Positions 40,001 through 44,360 of a DNA stretch of 64,000 nt are shown here, piece after piece. Positions within the stretch are counted from its first letter, which is position 1. The number at the start of each line of letters is the position of its first letter. Position numbers and translations under genes: made by a program. The notes under the pieces were generated by a model. The model ran no database searches. It saw only the letters and a program-made list of their open reading frames with translations, and was not told the DNA's origin. This stretch comes from Mytilus edulis (lineage: Eukaryota; Mollusca; Bivalvia; Mytilida; Mytilidae): assembly GCF_963676685.1 (NCBI RefSeq), contig NC_092353.1, positions 7,034,207-7,098,206 on the forward strand. Reading direction: 5' to 3'.

Positions 40001-40149
40001 AATCTGAAATCAGCATCTAACGTGTTATCTATATCATCGAAGACCTGACTGGCCGGTACATATCCTGGACTTCCTGAAAACCCTATAAAACCTGTTGCTG
40101 CTGTTCCTGTTGTCACTAGCAACTGAGCAGCTTGACTACTACTCGAAGG
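6944..40149 (-). CDS. LTN1: Listerin E3 ubiquitin ligase, 29 of about 30 coding exons
   Basis: Listerin is the RING E3 ligase that ubiquitinates nascent chains on stalled 60S subunits in ribosome-associated quality control. I joined 29 minus-strand exons, listed separately as exons 2-30 in coding order from 39955-40149 to 6944-7003. All have GT-AG borders and all phases agree, giving 5094 nt or 1697 codons plus stop; animal listerins are about 1,700-1,800 residues. Domain order: conserved N-terminal region ([21 protein letters not shown]; assembled residues 1-65), long HEAT/ARM-like helical body (about 100-1480), RWD-like region (about 1485-1622), and C-terminal RING with CMIC, CKTC, FHSAC and CPLC as the eight metal ligands (1640-1697). 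Residue order matches remembered vertebrate listerin throughout. The start codon exon, expected to encode only about 14 residues, was not found above 40149. Introns are rich in DNA transposons, and four donors sit in tandem duplications. Confidence 0.95.
7128..7255 (+). mobile_element. 5'-truncated LINE-like 3'-tail copy
   Basis: In the last LTN1 intron. Contains TTTGCTCATTCTTGAAGGCC, TGACCTATAGTT and CACTTGGTCTGTCG, which align with the better copies at 33750-33918 and 62810-62990. Confidence 0.6.
7917..8084 (-). CDS. LTN1: LTN1 exon 29 (RING N-terminal half)
   Basis: Fifty-six codons, phase 0 to 0. Reads [20 protein letters not shown], then [12 protein letters not shown], then [18 protein letters not shown], followed by GTAAGT. 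CMIC, CKTC, H and C provide six of the eight RING ligands. One of the most conserved parts of listerin. Confidence 0.96.
8781..8975 (-). CDS. LTN1: LTN1 exon 28 (RWD-like region)
   Basis: Sixty-five codons, phase 0 to 0. Contains [27 protein letters not shown] and WDKWLLQLN, matching the conserved region just before the listerin RING. Confidence 0.95.
9221..9436. mobile_element. Short palindromic MITE (216 bp)
   Basis: Ends are inverted copies, TACTGTGGATTCATT at 9221 and AATGAATCCACAGTA ending at 9436, and internal blocks also pair (CCAATTTTCATGG with CACGAAAATTGG). Lies in LTN1 intron 27. Confidence 0.8.
9761..9868 (-). repeat. 54-bp tandem duplication across LTN1 exon 27 donor
   Basis: Two copies (9761-9814, 9815-9868) differ at only two or three positions. 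Each holds the last 16 exon nt, the GTAAGT donor and 38 nt of intron. Confidence 0.9.
9853..9940 (-). CDS. LTN1: LTN1 exon 27
   Basis: 88 nt; one base completes an Arg codon, then [18 protein letters not shown] and onward to ENIT|GTAAGT. It ends in phase 0 if the exon-proximal donor is used. A second donor lies 54 nt further in. Confidence 0.92.
10040..10071. repeat. (GATT)n microsatellite
   Basis: GATTGATTGATTGATTGATT in LTN1 intron 26. Confidence 0.8.
10589..10718 (-). CDS. LTN1: LTN1 exon 26
   Basis: 130 nt. Contains [20 protein letters not shown] then [19 protein letters not shown] donor at GATAG|GTTAGT was chosen because it restores the conserved VDRFTSK join. A donor 24 nt downstream (AAAGACAG|GTTTGT) also stays in frame and would add eight residues. 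Confidence 0.9.
11255..11394. repeat. Long inverted repeat (hairpin)
   Basis: Arms at 11255-11308 and 11343-11394 are near-exact reverse complements (GTTATCTTCGTTCATATCCG versus GTTATCTACGTTCATATCCG). In LTN1 intron 25. Confidence 0.85.
11765..11906 (-). CDS. LTN1: LTN1 exon 25
   Basis: 142 nt, starts phase 0: [37 protein letters not shown]. The donor GCAA|GTAAGT leaves one base that makes Asn with exon 26. YRLMPDNP matches the vertebrate RLMPENP block. Confidence 0.93.
12498..12681 (-). CDS. LTN1: LTN1 exon 24
   Basis: 184 nt. [18 protein letters not shown], then [26 protein letters not shown]. Corresponds to the conserved YLLTWKL block. Confidence 0.93.
13170..13235 (-). CDS. LTN1: LTN1 exon 23
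   Basis: 66 nt. Completes a Ser codon, then [20 protein letters not shown] with an acidic tail. Matches the LMPELPQYD region of vertebrate listerin. Confidence 0.92.
13510..13744 (-). CDS. LTN1: LTN1 exon 22
   Basis: 235 nt. [54 protein letters not shown]. Acceptor CCTTACAG, donor TACAG|GTAATT. Confidence 0.94.
14300..15133. mobile_element. TIR element with internal 168-bp tandem repeats
   Basis: The left end carries ATACCCCCGC (about 14314) and the right end its reverse complement GCGGGGGTAT (about 15123-15132). Inside are four copies of a ~168-bp unit (starts near 14358, 14526, 14694, 14863), then a GGACGGACTGAT-type microsatellite at 15004-15090. In LTN1 intron 21. No coding capacity is evident; the 144-codon open frame here is simply the repeat read in register. 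Confidence 0.75.
15004..15090. repeat. GACGGACTGAT-rich microsatellite
   Basis: Imperfect tandem GACT/GACG tetramers near the right end of the TIR element at 14300-15133. Confidence 0.8.
15267..15477 (-). CDS. LTN1: LTN1 exon 21
   Basis: 211 nt, starts phase 0: [54 protein letters not shown]. Matches the ISEWKEFFSQGI block of vertebrate listerin. Confidence 0.94.
15516..16220. mobile_element. TTAA-containing TIR element (705 bp, non-autonomous)
   Basis: A perfect 18-bp inverted repeat, TTTAAAGGGGCACTAGCT, lies at 15516-15533 and 16203-16220. TTAA sits at both borders. No coding capacity. In LTN1 intron 20. Confidence 0.85.
16533..16677 (-). CDS. LTN1: LTN1 exon 20
   Basis: 145 nt. [20 protein letters not shown], then [32 protein letters not shown] is identical in remembered vertebrate listerin. 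Confidence 0.95.
17060..17201 (-). CDS. LTN1: LTN1 exon 19
   Basis: 142 nt. [34 protein letters not shown], corresponding to the SWKKEHEDIFLFS block. Acceptor TATTATAG, donor TCAAG|GTAACT. Confidence 0.94.
17272..18524. mobile_element. Interspersed element with inverted ends and an internal duplication
   Basis: Begins near the palindrome AGGCTCTTAAGAGCCT (17274-17289) and GCTCACCTTGGTC, and ends at GGGCCAGGTGAGC, the inverted counterpart. Two halves about 503 bp apart repeat the same blocks: GGTCATGTTGACTTATTTGT near 17520 and 18021, and CCATGGCGGCCATCTTGGTTG near 17811 and 18317. In LTN1 intron 18. No coding potential. Confidence 0.7.
19135..19271 (-). CDS. LTN1: LTN1 exon 18
   Basis: 137 nt. 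[39 protein letters not shown], ending VN + G|GTAATC. Phase 1 to 1. Confidence 0.92.
19807..19958. repeat. Long inverted repeat (hairpin)
   Basis: Arms near 19807-19850 and 19914-19958: AGACAATAACTGTTTAATGT pairs with its inverted copy ending TTATTGTCT. In LTN1 intron 17. Confidence 0.85.
20638..20742 (-). CDS. LTN1: LTN1 exon 17
   Basis: 105 nt. [34 protein letters not shown]; donor GACAG|GTCAG. Confidence 0.9.
21642..21762 (-). repeat. 40-bp x3 tandem duplication across LTN1 exon 16 donor
   Basis: Units start at 21642, 21682 and 21722. Each contains the exon end (encoding LLTAALD) followed by the GTAAGT or GTAATT donor. Confidence 0.92.
21726..21844 (-). CDS. LTN1: LTN1 exon 16
   Basis: 119 nt. 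[36 protein letters not shown]. The exon-proximal donor (21724-21725) keeps frame with exon 17; using the distal duplicated donors reads AGG TAA, an immediate stop. Confidence 0.92.
22350..23541. mobile_element. 1.2-kb foldback/TIR element, non-autonomous
   Basis: The left end GGTCTAGAGTGGGGCGCTCA (22352) is mirrored by TGAGCACCCCACTCTAAACC at 23521-23540. A second inverted pair is GGACACAATTTCGCCGTTTT (22381) with AAAACGGCGAATTTGTGTCC (about 23350). In LTN1 intron 15. No open frame of note. Confidence 0.75.
23141..23298. repeat. 158-bp palindrome inside the foldback element
   Basis: AATAATTCATGGGGGCTTGA pairs with TCAAGCCCCCATGAATTATT, and TTTTACCACGGGTTG pairs with CAACCCGTGGTAAAA. The centre lies in TACCCCTCGCTATCGCTCAG. 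Confidence 0.9.
23582..23833 (-). CDS. LTN1: LTN1 exon 15
   Basis: 252 nt, 84 codons, phase 0 to 0. [56 protein letters not shown]. Confidence 0.92.
24085..24223 (-). CDS. LTN1: LTN1 exon 14
   Basis: 139 nt. [39 protein letters not shown]; donor AAAG|GTAATC. Confidence 0.92.
24728..24878 (-). CDS. LTN1: LTN1 exon 13
   Basis: 151 nt. [38 protein letters not shown]; donor CAAAT|GTATGT. Phases 1 in, 2 out agree with both neighbours. Confidence 0.9.
25439..25672 (-). CDS. LTN1: LTN1 exon 12
   Basis: 234 nt. [60 protein letters not shown]. Matches the CLLMPSSEDLLLTLF block of vertebrate listerin. Confidence 0.95.
26231..26462 (-). CDS. LTN1: LTN1 exon 11
   Basis: 232 nt, starts phase 0. [54 protein letters not shown]. 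Matches the WLKGDILGEKLVNLA block. Confidence 0.94.
26848..27537 (-). CDS. LTN1: LTN1 exon 10 (largest)
   Basis: 690 nt, 230 codons, phase 0 to 0. Begins [18 protein letters not shown]; includes [18 protein letters not shown], a Lys-rich linker (KGKPEKVKP), and [14 protein letters not shown]; ends [17 protein letters not shown]. The linker corresponds to the variable low-complexity region of other listerins. Confidence 0.94.
27801..27932 (-). repeat. 29-bp x5 tandem repeat across LTN1 exon 9 donor
   Basis: Units start at 27801, 27832, 27861, 27890 and 27919. The unit CCTGATCATGGAGTATTATT plus a T-rich tail carries the exon end (HDQ) and the GTATGG donor. The copy at 27919 adjoins the exon proper. 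Confidence 0.9.
27920..28064 (-). CDS. LTN1: LTN1 exon 9
   Basis: 145 nt. [48 protein letters not shown]. Its donor lies in the first copy of the 29-bp array. Confidence 0.9.
28195..28266 (-). repeat. Interspersed repeat (AATGTGTCAAAGAGACAACAACC family), partial
   Basis: The minus strand reads GAGAATGGAAATGTGGAATG then TGTCAAAGAGACGACAACCT. The same sequence family occurs at 51515-51580, 53857-53990 and 60952-61085. Confidence 0.85.
28493..28683 (-). CDS. LTN1: LTN1 exon 8
   Basis: 191 nt, starts phase 0. [39 protein letters not shown]. Matches the EDCWLHV and YPYLLPFISKLP blocks of vertebrate listerin. Confidence 0.95.
28805..28998 (+). mobile_element. 5'-truncated LINE-like 3'-tail copy, diverged
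   Basis: Shares CCTTTTATAGCTTGCTATGC, GTATGGGGTTTGTTCA and CATTTGGTCTCTAGTGG with the family defined by 62810-62990. In LTN1 intron 7. Confidence 0.55.
29007..31392. mobile_element. Putative 2.4-kb TTAA-flanked TIR element
   Basis: The left end reads TTAA then AGGGAAAATTCGCG (29003-29020). The right end, reverse complemented, reads TTAA then AAGGAAACTTCGC, ending at TTAA 31393-31396. The termini agree at about 16 of 19 positions. No transposase frame recognised inside. In LTN1 intron 7. Confidence 0.5.
31397..32067. mobile_element. piggyBac-like MITE (671 bp) with TTAA target duplication
   Basis: The left border is TTAA (31393-31396) then CCCTTTCGCCGATGAG. The right border is CAATCGGTGAAAGGG then TTAA (32068-32071); its reverse complement starts CCCTTTCACCGATTG. 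Ends beginning CCC with TTAA duplication are the hallmark of piggyBac. Near the left end GATGAGTCCCGGTTTACCGGGAT and a second copy form subterminal repeats. The open frame at 31451-31678 has no recognised piggyBac motif. Confidence 0.82.
32345..32690. mobile_element. Foldback element rich in GAATTCAATT words
   Basis: Left GTTCACATGTAATTTGAATT and right GAATTCAATTCAAAATTAAATGTACGTGTGAAC are inverted, imperfect copies. Several AATTCGAATT-type words lie between. In LTN1 intron 7. Confidence 0.55.
33141..33560 (-). repeat. 70-bp x6 tandem array across LTN1 exon 7 donor
   Basis: Unit starts at 33141, 33211, 33281, 33351, 33421 and 33491. Each contains the exon tail (encoding [20 protein letters not shown]) and the AAG|GTAAGA donor. 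Copies are nearly identical; the most distal (33141) is the most diverged. Confidence 0.95.
33495..33668 (-). CDS. LTN1: LTN1 exon 7
   Basis: 174 nt, 58 codons, phase 0 to 0. [48 protein letters not shown]. Matches the SDPIVCPALWEAVL block. The exon-proximal donor keeps frame with exon 8. Confidence 0.95.
33750..33918 (+). mobile_element. 5'-truncated LINE-like 3'-tail copy
   Basis: Well-preserved copy: GGCCGTTAGTTTTCTCGTTT, CTTTTATAGCTGACTATGAG, ATTGGCAATCATACCACATC. The end is shared with other copies, while the start varies between copies. Confidence 0.8.
34374..34554 (-). CDS. LTN1: LTN1 exon 6
   Basis: 181 nt. [60 protein letters not shown]. Matches SLLALKRLLCLLP and NKFWKYGKHS of vertebrate listerin. 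Confidence 0.95.
35199..35251 (-). CDS. LTN1: LTN1 exon 5 (53 nt)
   Basis: [17 protein letters not shown] then a split Thr codon and GTAAGT. Matches the ETPDTLSD motif. It is too short to be found as an open frame and is recovered by phase and homology. Confidence 0.9.
35529..35759 (-). CDS. LTN1: LTN1 exon 4
   Basis: 231 nt, 77 codons, phase 0 to 0. [56 protein letters not shown]. Very close to the vertebrate block YLKSLMGYWLMAQCDTY. The donor GAG|GTAGCT was chosen to join exon 5 in frame. Confidence 0.96.
36487..38598. mobile_element. 2.1-kb TIR element with perfect 14-bp ends and internal arrays
   Basis: TTTATACGACCGCA at 36487-36500 is exactly inverted at 38585-38598. Inside, the block TTTAATTTTGGACCCTTTGG recurs about four times between 37410 and 37860, and AACTCCCAAAATCAATACCA recurs four times between 37885 and 38385. 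A (GAC)n tract fills 38474-38545. In LTN1 intron 3. No convincing transposase frame. Confidence 0.8.
38474..38550. repeat. (GAC)n microsatellite
   Basis: GACGACGACGATGACGACGG and similar trinucleotide repeats near the right end of the TIR element at 36487-38598. Confidence 0.9.
38945..39043 (-). CDS. LTN1: LTN1 exon 3
   Basis: 99 nt, 33 codons, phase 0 to 0. [39 protein letters not shown]. Matches AMQEFG and VLPYWPRIF of vertebrate listerin. Confidence 0.95.
39733..39915 (+). mobile_element. 5'-truncated LINE-like 3'-tail copy
   Basis: TTGAATTGTTTTACATTTGTCA, CTCATTGTTGAAGGCTGTAAGGTC and the AATCATAACAC end match the family. Confidence 0.7.
39955..40149 (-). CDS. LTN1: LTN1 exon 2 (first recovered coding exon)
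   Basis: 195 nt, 65 codons, phase 0 to 0. [55 protein letters not shown]. Matches the GFIGF, GYVPA and FRMVLRKLSKKD blocks, which start at about residue 15 in vertebrate listerin. The preceding exon should therefore be very short. Confidence 0.95.
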
Positions 40150-40550
40150 CTAAAATAAAATACATCTTAATAATTTATGTGACAAATATTTCCCTTTCAA
40201 CAACTACTTTACATCATAAGCAGTCAATCCGGACATATTTAAGATATTAACTATAATACTAAAATAACAAGGTCCAATTTTTCAGCTGTGATGGGGTAAA
40301 AACGACAAATCAAAGAATTCAACTTTATATATGGGCAGGAATTCGCTAACGAAATTTTAGGGTCAATAGTGTTTATCCAATAAAAAAATCAAGAAATCAA
40401 GCAAATATGGAGAATAAACATTGTTTAAATATCAAAGTCAATCAATAAAATCTTGTTGAAATTTAAAATTGCTTCATAAAAATGACATTAAAGAAATAAA
40501 TAAGTTTTAATTATTTGTGTTTATTTTTTTCCTTGATTGAATAGCAATTT
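40150..40550. other. LTN1 intron 1 or upstream sequence
   Basis: AT-rich. No short exon encoding a Met-Gly-Gly-Lys-type N-terminus could be identified here or farther right. Confidence 0.3.
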
Positions 40551-40554
40551 TTCC

Positions 40555-41335
40555 TCATCATTTGTTGGTGTTCCTGTCAATGTTACATGCATAACCCAGA
40601 ATCATAATGTTTTAAAAGCATTGCTTTCCAAACCTATGATATGAGCTTTAAAATGAATTTATCTGAGTTTATAAATGACTTACATCTGAAATATTGTCAT
40701 CACACAATTTCTTTGATGCTTATATGCTAACTTTGTGAGTAACATGGACAGCAATTTTCGTATCAGGTCTTTTTTGTGTTACATGAGGAGATTTTACTGT
40801 GTTGAAATCAAATTAATCTAATTTTTAATATTCAAAGTTATTATTATGATACTTATTTAATAAAAATAATGTATTAAGTAAACCCAAATTAAACTTTCAT
40901 TGAGAAATTGTGTATGTAACATTGACAGTCTATAATTTAGACTTTTACATGTTCAGGCCAGTGTTACATGCGTAAACAAAACTTACTGCCATATGGAGCT
41001 ATTATTTTATTTACACTTTACAAAATTAAAGAATTTTCATGTTTTCCTGTTTAATTTGTCTTTTAACACTAGTTAGTAACACTGACAACAATATTTTGTG
41101 TCAAAATTGTTTTATGTTACATGCAAAGGTATTACTTCCTTAAAGTCAGACTTTTAAATAACATTTTATAACCTGAATGATTAATTAGATATTACTGGGC
41201 AGCAATAATATTATTTCTCCAAAGTTGACTATTAAGCACACCACTTTCATCTTATGGTCTTCATGTATGTAACATTGACATACTACCTTTTACTTTTCAG
41301 TCAATGTTACATGCATGAACAGAACTGATAACATT
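40555..41335. repeat. Spaced inverted GTTACATGC / GTAACATTGAC motif array
   Basis: TGTTACATGC-type words (about 40575, 40780, 40963, 41113, 41308) alternate with inverted GTAACA(C/T)TGAC words (about 40737, 40913, 41070, 41271). Each pair is 35-55 bp apart and pairs recur every 160-200 bp. Nature unknown. Confidence 0.6.
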
Positions 41336-41599
41336 TACTAACTCCTTTGCTCTATAAAGAGATTATTGATAATCTAACTTGTTTTACCACCATCAAACTT
41401 CATCTTTATTTCTAAATATAGATATTCTTTTAAGAAGTGTAATTTCTTCATTGACAACAAAATTGGTGTCGGTCTTGAATATTTACTTGCAATTTTTAAT
41501 AAAAAAAATCTACTTGCAATATAAACCTAAAAAAGAAAAAGAGGATCAGCAATAAATTTGATGAAGAAAACTCTCAGGAAGATGCTGCAAAAAAATACT

Positions 41600-41935
41600 G
41601 TCCCTGTCAACCAGTCAGATGGTGATGTCCCTGCCAGCCAGACATATGGTGATGTCCCTGTCAGCCTGGAAGATGGTGATGTACATATCAGTCAATCAGT
41701 TAGTTCGTGATGTTCCTGTCAGTCAGTCAGTCTGTGATGTTCTTGTAAGCCAGTCAGAGGGTAATGTCCCTGTCAGCCAACAGATGGTGATGTCCTAGTC
41801 AGCCTGGCAGATGGTGATGTTCATATCAGTCAGTCAGTTGGTGATGTTCCTGTCAGTCAGTAATATGGTGATGTTCCTATCAGCCAGTCAGATGGTGATG
41901 TCCCTGTCAGTGACAATTGTGGTAGTGAAATTACA
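41600..41935. repeat. Degenerate minisatellite, ~33-bp GTCAGCCAGTCAGATGGTGATGT units
   Basis: At least nine imperfect units mixing GATGGTGATGTCCCTGTCAG and GTCAGTCAGT. The + strand reads as SDGDVPASQ-like repeats for a few units before stops and frame changes. Confidence 0.75.
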
Positions 41936-42410
41936 CACAAACTAAACATATTTTAACAAAAATAAAGAAATGTACAAGCAAGGATTTGTATAGAGATACT
42001 ATACAAACCCTTGGTACAAGTATTTGATTCCCAAATTAAAAGCCATTATACAACACTTTTTAAGTTTACATACAAAATTTTTGAAGCAAACTTTAAAAGC
42101 AATTTAGATTGGCAATTTTGTCAATTTCTTATTTCAAATGTTCTTATAATTATTGGGTAAATGGTTTCTATATTGGAATATCGAAGATTTCCTTCTGCCA
42201 GGACAAAAAAAAGGGTAATTTTAGGCAAAAAAGTCATTCTACATTGTACAACATTTTGAAAGCCCAGTGACGAAATGTATTTTGCAGTGATTTTTACAAT
42301 GACTGTTGAATTGCTGCTAATCAGTTACATGTATGCGTAGTCAATCCTGTATGGAAAGCCAATTTGTGAATGCACCAATTTTTCTGGTTAAGAATGAGTT
42401 ACAGTGATTA

Positions 42411-42681
42411 TAGGCCAAAAAAAATATATGTCTGTTTAAGGTTACATCATCAAAATAAATAAGGTAGGTAGGTCGGTATTCCCATTTATCATGTTTATTA
42501 TTTTTTGAGTTGCAAGTTTCCTTAAACATTTGTTAAAACAGCTGTCATATTCACGATTGTGTACATTGGGATGTATCAGGCAATTGATCGGATTACGACG
42601 GAAATAAAATGGCTTAGGGTCGGCGCTCAAATTAGGGCAGGTCGGGTAACCGTAAACAGACATATATTTTTTTGGGGCCTT
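42411..42681. mobile_element. MITE with ~33-bp terminal inverted repeats (271 bp)
   Basis: The left end, AAAATATATGTCTGTTTAAG after TAGGCC, is mirrored on the right by GTAAACAGACATATATTTTT then GGGGCCT. Open frames in it are on the minus strand and look incidental. Confidence 0.8.
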
Positions 42682-42699
42682 ACACTGGTAGATCTGAGG

Positions 42700-43680
42700 T
42701 GAATCGGTGTAACCAACTATCAGTTTTTGCTGTTAGTAATAACATATCCATTATGACAACAAATTTACGGAAAAGTAATTCGAAAGTTGCCTATTATCAG
42801 TGCTTTCAAGAGTTCATTTTTTCACAGATAATTTGGTCATTTTTGTACCAGATTTTGTATCATTTTCCCTTCAATAAATTGTTTCTCCTGATTATTTACC
42901 CGGACATTTCCCTTTGTTCTCTGTGACTGTTTCTTATTCGTGTGTCCAGGCATATTTTAACTGCCAAACATACGCAAATGTAAATTTTCCACGTTTGATT
43001 GTGAAATATTGTGGGAGATTGTTGAGTAGTGCCCCTTCACAAGGACGGCCTAATAAATGTCTTACATGTACCGAATCCGGGTCCGTTCGTCCCAAAACAG
43101 GTTAGCCCCCTTTCTCTTTCGCACCCTACATGTTCGTACCATACACGTTCGCACCCTATTTATTGGTCTTGTGTCAGGTTTTTTTTTGGTAAGTGTATTA
43201 CTTTAAAAAAAAATATCATTGTTTCAAAACAAAGTGTGATTATGACAACGTTTTTTTTTGTATTGCTATAAAATTAAATATTTGTTTCTCATTGTTTAAA
43301 AATTAAGTGATATATGAGGGTTTGGATGGGGTTAAATGATTAGAGAATAATGCCCTTAAAAAATGAAGATTAGAGAATAACGGGCCAAAAAAATAAAGAT
43401 TAGAGAAATGTGTGGTCTAAAAATATAATGAATATTGAATAATTAATAAAAGAAAACGCTAAAAATTAAGTGTTTACAGAATTTTCCCTTCTTAAAATTT
43501 AAAGAAAATTATCAAAATTATCATTATAAAAATATAAAAGTGAAAACAAACTTGGTAAACCTTTTTTGGTTTTGTGATAACAGACTATAGGATTCAGTCA
43601 ATGTGCACTGGTTTTCGATACTTCTACTCGGATTTCGGATCTTTTCGGTTCATACTTCTACTCAGGTTATTTCGAATGTT
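42700..43680. other. Gene-poor sequence
   Basis: AT-rich with short open frames only. TTCGCACCCTACATGTTCGTACC and TTCGCACCCTA at 43118-43159 form a small direct repeat. Confidence 0.3.
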
Positions 43681-43689
43681 ATCGACTAT

Positions 43690-44360
43690 CTTTAGTAGTC
43701 AACACTGAAGTGTTGACTACTATGAATATCAATAATGTGGTCATTTTTTTTTTTATAAATTTCCTGTTAACAAAAGTTTAAATTTTTCGAAAAACTAAGG
43801 ATTTTCTTATTCCAGGCATAAATTTCCTTAGCTGTATTTGGCACAACGTTTTGGAATTTTGGATCCTCAATGCTCAGTCAACTTTGTAATTGTTTGGCTT
43901 TATAAATATTTTGAAATGAGCGTCACTGATGAGTCTTATGTAGACGAAACGCACGTCTGGCGTACTAAATTATAATCCTGGTACCTTTGATAACTATTTA
44001 CACCACTGGGTCGATGCCACTGCTGGTGGACGTTTCGTCCCCGAAGGGTATCACCAGCCCAGTAGTCAACACTTCGGTGTTGACATGAATATCAATAATG
44101 TGGTCATTTTTTTTTTATAAATTTCCTGTTAACAAAAGTTTAAATTTTTCGAAAAACTAAGGATTTTCTTATTCCAGGCATAGATTTCCTTAGCCGTATT
44201 TGGCACAACGTTTTGGAATTTTGGATCCTCAATGTTCTTCAACTTTGTAATTGTTTGGCTTTATAAATATTTTGGTATGAGCGTCACTGATGAGTCTTAT
44301 GTAGACGAAACTCGCGTCTGGCGTACTAAATTATAATCCTGGTACCTTTGATAACTATTT
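43690..44360. repeat. ~363-bp direct duplication of an interspersed repeat
   Basis: The block starting AATAATGTGGTCATTTTTTT at 43731 recurs at 44094, and GAGTCTTATGTAGACGAAAC recurs near 43930 and 44292. The spacing is about 363 bp with few differences. A hairpin-forming AACACTGAAGTGTTGACTAC lies at 43702, with a relative near 44068. Confidence 0.85.
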
